Below, piece by piece: positions 7,994-10,151 of a stretch of DNA of 10,151 nucleotides. The stretch is from assembly GCA_003024985.2 (NCBI GenBank), contig PXIH01S0059565.1; one strand, written 5' to 3'. Position 1 is the first letter of the stretch; the number at the start of each line of letters is the position of its first letter. Origin of the DNA: Euperipatoides rowelli. Taxonomy: Eukaryota; Onychophora; Udeonychophora; Euonychophora; Peripatopsidae. The position numbers were made by a program, and so were the translations under genes. The notes beneath the pieces are model-generated. The model made no database searches. It had not been told where the DNA came from and saw nothing but the letters and a program-made list of their open reading frames with translations.

Positions 7994-8868
7994 TTGACAT
8001 TGACTAGAAAGTTTTTGCATGATAAAATAACTAGGCCCTAATTAAATATAAAATAAAAAGCTTTGTTTAGTGTGCCTTAAGGAGGCATTATTTCCTCTTT
8101 TTTGTTTAATGTCTGTTTGAAGTGAAATAGCTACCAAATTCTCTAGTAATAGGAATGCTTATGCAGATGACATTAAATTATTCATGGAAATTAAAGAAAA
8201 GACAATAATTTTGCAAAACTTTCTAAATGATCTGACAAAAGACCCAACAATTTTGGCTTTCTTAATAAAGAGAAAACTTACAAAAACTCTAAAGTTTTCT
8301 ATTTGAAGAAGTTAGTCAATATAAGGATTTAGGCTTAATCTTCGATAAAAAATATAATTTTTCATAACATTAACAAAAAAAAAATTGGTTTTATAAGAAA
8401 CAATCTGAAATATATAAATGTGGAAGCATTTTCTTTAATATATCAATATTATATTAAGCTTCTAAATGACTATGGCTCTATTATCGTGCAAAGTAAAATA
8501 AAAAAAAAGACATTGTAAAAATAAAAATAACTTTCAGACAATACACTAAATTTATAGATGGTTTCAATAAACCTAGTTATAAAAAAAGATTTAAAAAAAT
8601 CTACTTTATCCTTATCAAAGATGGATAAGAAATTACATGGTATTATATATACTGCACGGTGTAGAGAATTGTACAAAAATTTACTTTAAAAAATTATTCA
8701 TTTTGAATAAAAGACCTAATATTAGGTCATAAATACAAAGTATTGCTGTCACATTGTAATACAAAAATTAAATTCTATACTTTATAGAAGCACTAGAATA
8801 TGGAATGCTATAGGCTACCTAAAGACTTCTTCAAGCATGGCTTTACTCAATTCAATACTAAATTGTAA
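7994..8868 (+). mobile_element. Degenerate non-LTR retrotransposon (LINE) fragment, RT to 3' end of ORF2
   Basis: The parent ORF2 protein reverse-transcribes element RNA at a nicked target. Reading through frameshifts, the parts appear in the usual order. At 7994-8035 LTLTRKFLHDKI looks like RT motif A (D-x-x-KAFD-x-V-x-HDK) with the key Asp lost. At 8069-8116 SVP-stop-GGIISSFLFNV is the SGVPQG block with Gln changed to a stop. At 8154-8180 NAYADDIKLF is the catalytic YADD motif, intact. LNKEKTYKN follows in a shifted frame, then SQYKDLGLIFDKKYNFS (8314-8364). The post-RT domain reads KKIGFIRNNLKYINVEAFSL (from about 8378), then DIVKIKITFRQYTKFIDGF (from 8509). The end has RGHKYK-like GHKYKVLLSHCNT and LPKDFFKHGFTQF, stopping at 8868. 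At least five frameshifts and several stops make it inactive. About 60 residues between motif A and the SVP block are missing. CR1/L2-like clades are the likeliest source. Confidence 0.8.
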
Positions 8869-9218
8869 TTATACATTATGAAAAATGTTGCTTTTGATTC
8901 TTTGATTTTTGCAACTTTTTGTTTTTAATTTGGATTTTTCATCAGTGTAGAAAACAAAGTATTGTTTTGTTTACTTGTAAAAGTCATTCATCACCATGTA
9001 AGAAAGAGACAATGGAATTCCAAGAAAAGGGTTGCTGGACAGAATTCAAAGACTTTACTTATATAGCCTAATTTGTATGTTATCCTTTTTTTTTGTCATG
9101 TTGCATTGATTATTAGGCTATATGTATTTATTATTAAGTCTAGTAGACCGGTTTTATCTGTAAAAGCTGCAAACTTACACTTGTCTTTGAATTGGATAAA
9201 TAAAAAAATAGGCTAGAA

Positions 9219-9244
9219 TACGGTATTTTATTTGAATTACCGTA
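9219..9244. repeat. Inverted repeat TACGGTA / TACCGTA
   Basis: Seven-base arms at 9219-9225 and 9238-9244 with a 12-base AT-only spacer. The core resembles the palindrome at 7735-7746. A hairpin is possible; its role is unknown. Confidence 0.45.
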
Positions 9245-9560
9245 CTTTTTAGCTATCTTTTTATTTTATTTAACTATAGCCTACTTGTTAACATGCACAA
9301 AGATCTGTGCTGATCTTATACCTTATGAATAATAAATAAATTAATAAGTTATAAATCCAGAGTAGCCTTTATAATGAAGATGTCAAACGAATAAATTGAT
9401 AAGTACTTTAACTTGTTTAAATTTATTTAAGGTTTAATTCAGTGAAAGATCATTATGATAATCTCTTGCCCTAATGGATTCGAGATTAAAAATACATTTT
9501 GAATTGTTGCATAATAATTTACATAAAAACATTGAGATAAAAAAAAACAAAAAAACATTA

Positions 9561-9578
9561 TAGGCTATATATAGCCTA
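9561..9578. repeat. 18-bp perfect palindrome made of two TAGGCTA units
   Basis: TAGGCTATATATAGCCTA equals its own reverse complement. It is one TAGGCTA and one TAGCCTA facing each other around TATA, and the same 7-mer recurs singly through the right part of the window. The length without mismatch is unusual for chance. Confidence 0.75.
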
Positions 9579-9634
9579 GACAAAAGTTGAGCAGCTTCAG
9601 AATGAAAGTAAACACAGCATAGCAAGATGTATTA

Positions 9635-10150
9635 TTATTGGATTAAATTTAAATTGATATAATGTTCTATTCTTGGTATGACTGATTTGCTATATAATTG
9701 AGTTCGTATAAATGGTCTATAAATTTTTGATGAATTTCTTCTGGTTTTATTAAAAACTTGTGGGAAAGATCTGTAAAATTTCTGACCTTGATTAATGAAT
9801 TTATTTTTCCTTCTGGATTGTAGTGTTTCAAGCTCGAGGATTGATAGAGCAGATGCATGAGACAACGACCAATCACCCAAAACAATTTTTACCGCTCTCT
9901 TTTGGACTCTCTCTAAACTATCAATTAGGTTTAATGGAAGAGCCTCAGACCACACCTCAGAATTGTATTCTAACACTGGTCTAACGAAAGTTGTATAAAT
10001 ATGCTTCAATGACTGGATATTAAAACCCATTTTTCTTAATCTAAACAATACAAAGAACCTTTTGTTTGCCTTAGCAATAATATATGAGATGTGATCATTC
10101 CATTTCAAATTTTTTTGGACTATAATGCCCAGTATCGTACATGATTCAAC
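9635..10150 (-). CDS. LINE ORF2 C-terminal region (post-RT domain), partial
   Basis: An uninterrupted minus-strand frame of 171 residues enters from the right edge and stops at TAA 9637-9635. It begins VESCTILGIIVQKNLKWNDHI and has the standard post-RT order of CR1/Jockey-type LINEs: LKWNDHI, then IIAKANKRFFVLFRLRKMGF, then IYTTFVRPVLEYNSEVW, then LERVQKRAVKIVLGDW. A conserved distal part follows (LELETLQSRRKNKFINQGQ; YRPFIRTQLYSKSVIPRIEH). The catalytic RT motifs would lie beyond the window. There is no ATG at the head; TTG at 10108 is not a start, since the frame is open before it. Lack of stops suggests a much younger copy than the plus-strand remnant, and the sequence is from a different LINE family. 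Whether it is functional cannot be judged from this piece. Confidence 0.9.
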   Translation of the reverse strand, partial: VESCTILGIIVQKNLKWNDHISYIIAKANKRFFVLFRLRKMGFNIQSLKHIYTTFVRPVLEYNSEVWSEALPLNLIDSLERVQKRAVKIVLGDWSLSHASALSILELETLQSRRKNKFINQGQKFYRSFPQVFNKTRRNSSKIYRPFIRTQLYSKSVIPRIEHYINLNLIQ

Positions 10151-10151
10151 A
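9635..10151 (-). mobile_element. Second non-LTR retrotransposon, 3' part, running off the window
   Basis: This entry marks the element that contains the frame ending at 9635. Its 5' part lies outside the window, and its 3' end is not defined: no poly(A) or clear tandem tail is seen. The stop codon itself lies in a short TAATAATAA run (9637-9629), which may be part of the tail. It points towards the other LINE remnant, tail to tail. Confidence 0.8.

Larger units (their letters stand above)
8869..9634. other. AT-rich stretch between two LINE remnants
   Basis: No gene is seen. The minus-strand frame of 63 codons at 9434-9625 is rich in Phe, Leu and Cys from T-rich DNA and looks spurious. The stretch carries six copies of TAGGCTA/TAGCCTA (9064, 9114, 9209, 9277, 9561, 9572) and an inverted pair TACGGTA/TACCGTA (9219-9225 and 9238-9244). 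It probably contains the 3' UTRs of both LINE fragments, whose tails face each other, but I cannot place their ends. Confidence 0.5.

Noticed and set aside
8470-8676. Minus-strand frame of 68 codons
   Set aside because: It is antisense to the post-RT domain of the plus-strand LINE relic, and its Phe/Tyr-rich text reflects complementary A-rich codons.
9434-9625. Minus-strand frame of 63 codons
   Set aside because: No motif; T-rich hydrophobic text in the spacer between LINE remnants, and it crosses the 18-bp palindrome.
9667-9885. Second minus-strand frame of 72 codons inside the LINE ORF2 region
   Set aside because: It is a shifted-frame shadow of the well-supported ORF2 C-terminal frame at 9635-10150.
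1-10151. CRISPR array, prokaryotic operon, defence system or integrated virus
   Set aside because: There are no regularly spaced direct repeats, no bacterial-style gene packing and no recognisable viral gene. The spliced MRPL30 exons and LINE remnants indicate ordinary animal nuclear DNA.

Overview
The window is AT-rich animal nuclear DNA, probably from an invertebrate. I judge this from spliced coding exons with GT-AG borders, AATAAA poly(A) signals, kilobase-scale introns and two non-LTR retrotransposon (LINE) remnants. I cannot name the phylum. I found no operon, CRISPR array, tRNA, rRNA or prokaryotic signal. I also found nothing that amounts to a new multi-gene system.

Left end (1-650): two genes meet tail to tail. 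A short plus-strand reading frame enters from outside the window and stops at 131, with AATAAA at 207-212. I do not recognise it. From the right, on the minus strand, comes the best-supported gene: the nuclear gene for mitochondrial large-subunit ribosomal protein uL30m (MRPL30). Its last exon is 919-647 with AATAAA at 595-590, and its preceding exon is 3547-3329. The two join in phase 0 across a 2409-bp intron and give 163 residues. The start-codon exon is unresolved. One candidate (6122-6057) has the right splice phase and a strong donor. The other (3919-3850) looks far more like a mitochondrial presequence, but its donor phase does not fit.

Middle (about 920-7990): intron and intergenic DNA, mostly AT-rich and featureless. 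It is broken by less AT-rich islands: a pyrimidine tract followed by an A run near 1784-1816, an island with a strong hairpin near 2461-2740, and a broken, coding-like block at about 6349-6990 that I cannot assign.

Right end (7994-10151): two LINE fragments in opposite orientation. The plus-strand one (7994-8868) is an old copy broken by stops and frameshifts; reverse-transcriptase motifs and the post-RT domain can still be traced through all three frames. The minus-strand one (10150-9635) is an uninterrupted C-terminal piece of a different LINE ORF2 and runs off the window. A short motif, TAGGCTA/TAGCCTA, recurs 12 times, mostly in this right-hand part, including one perfect 18-bp palindrome.
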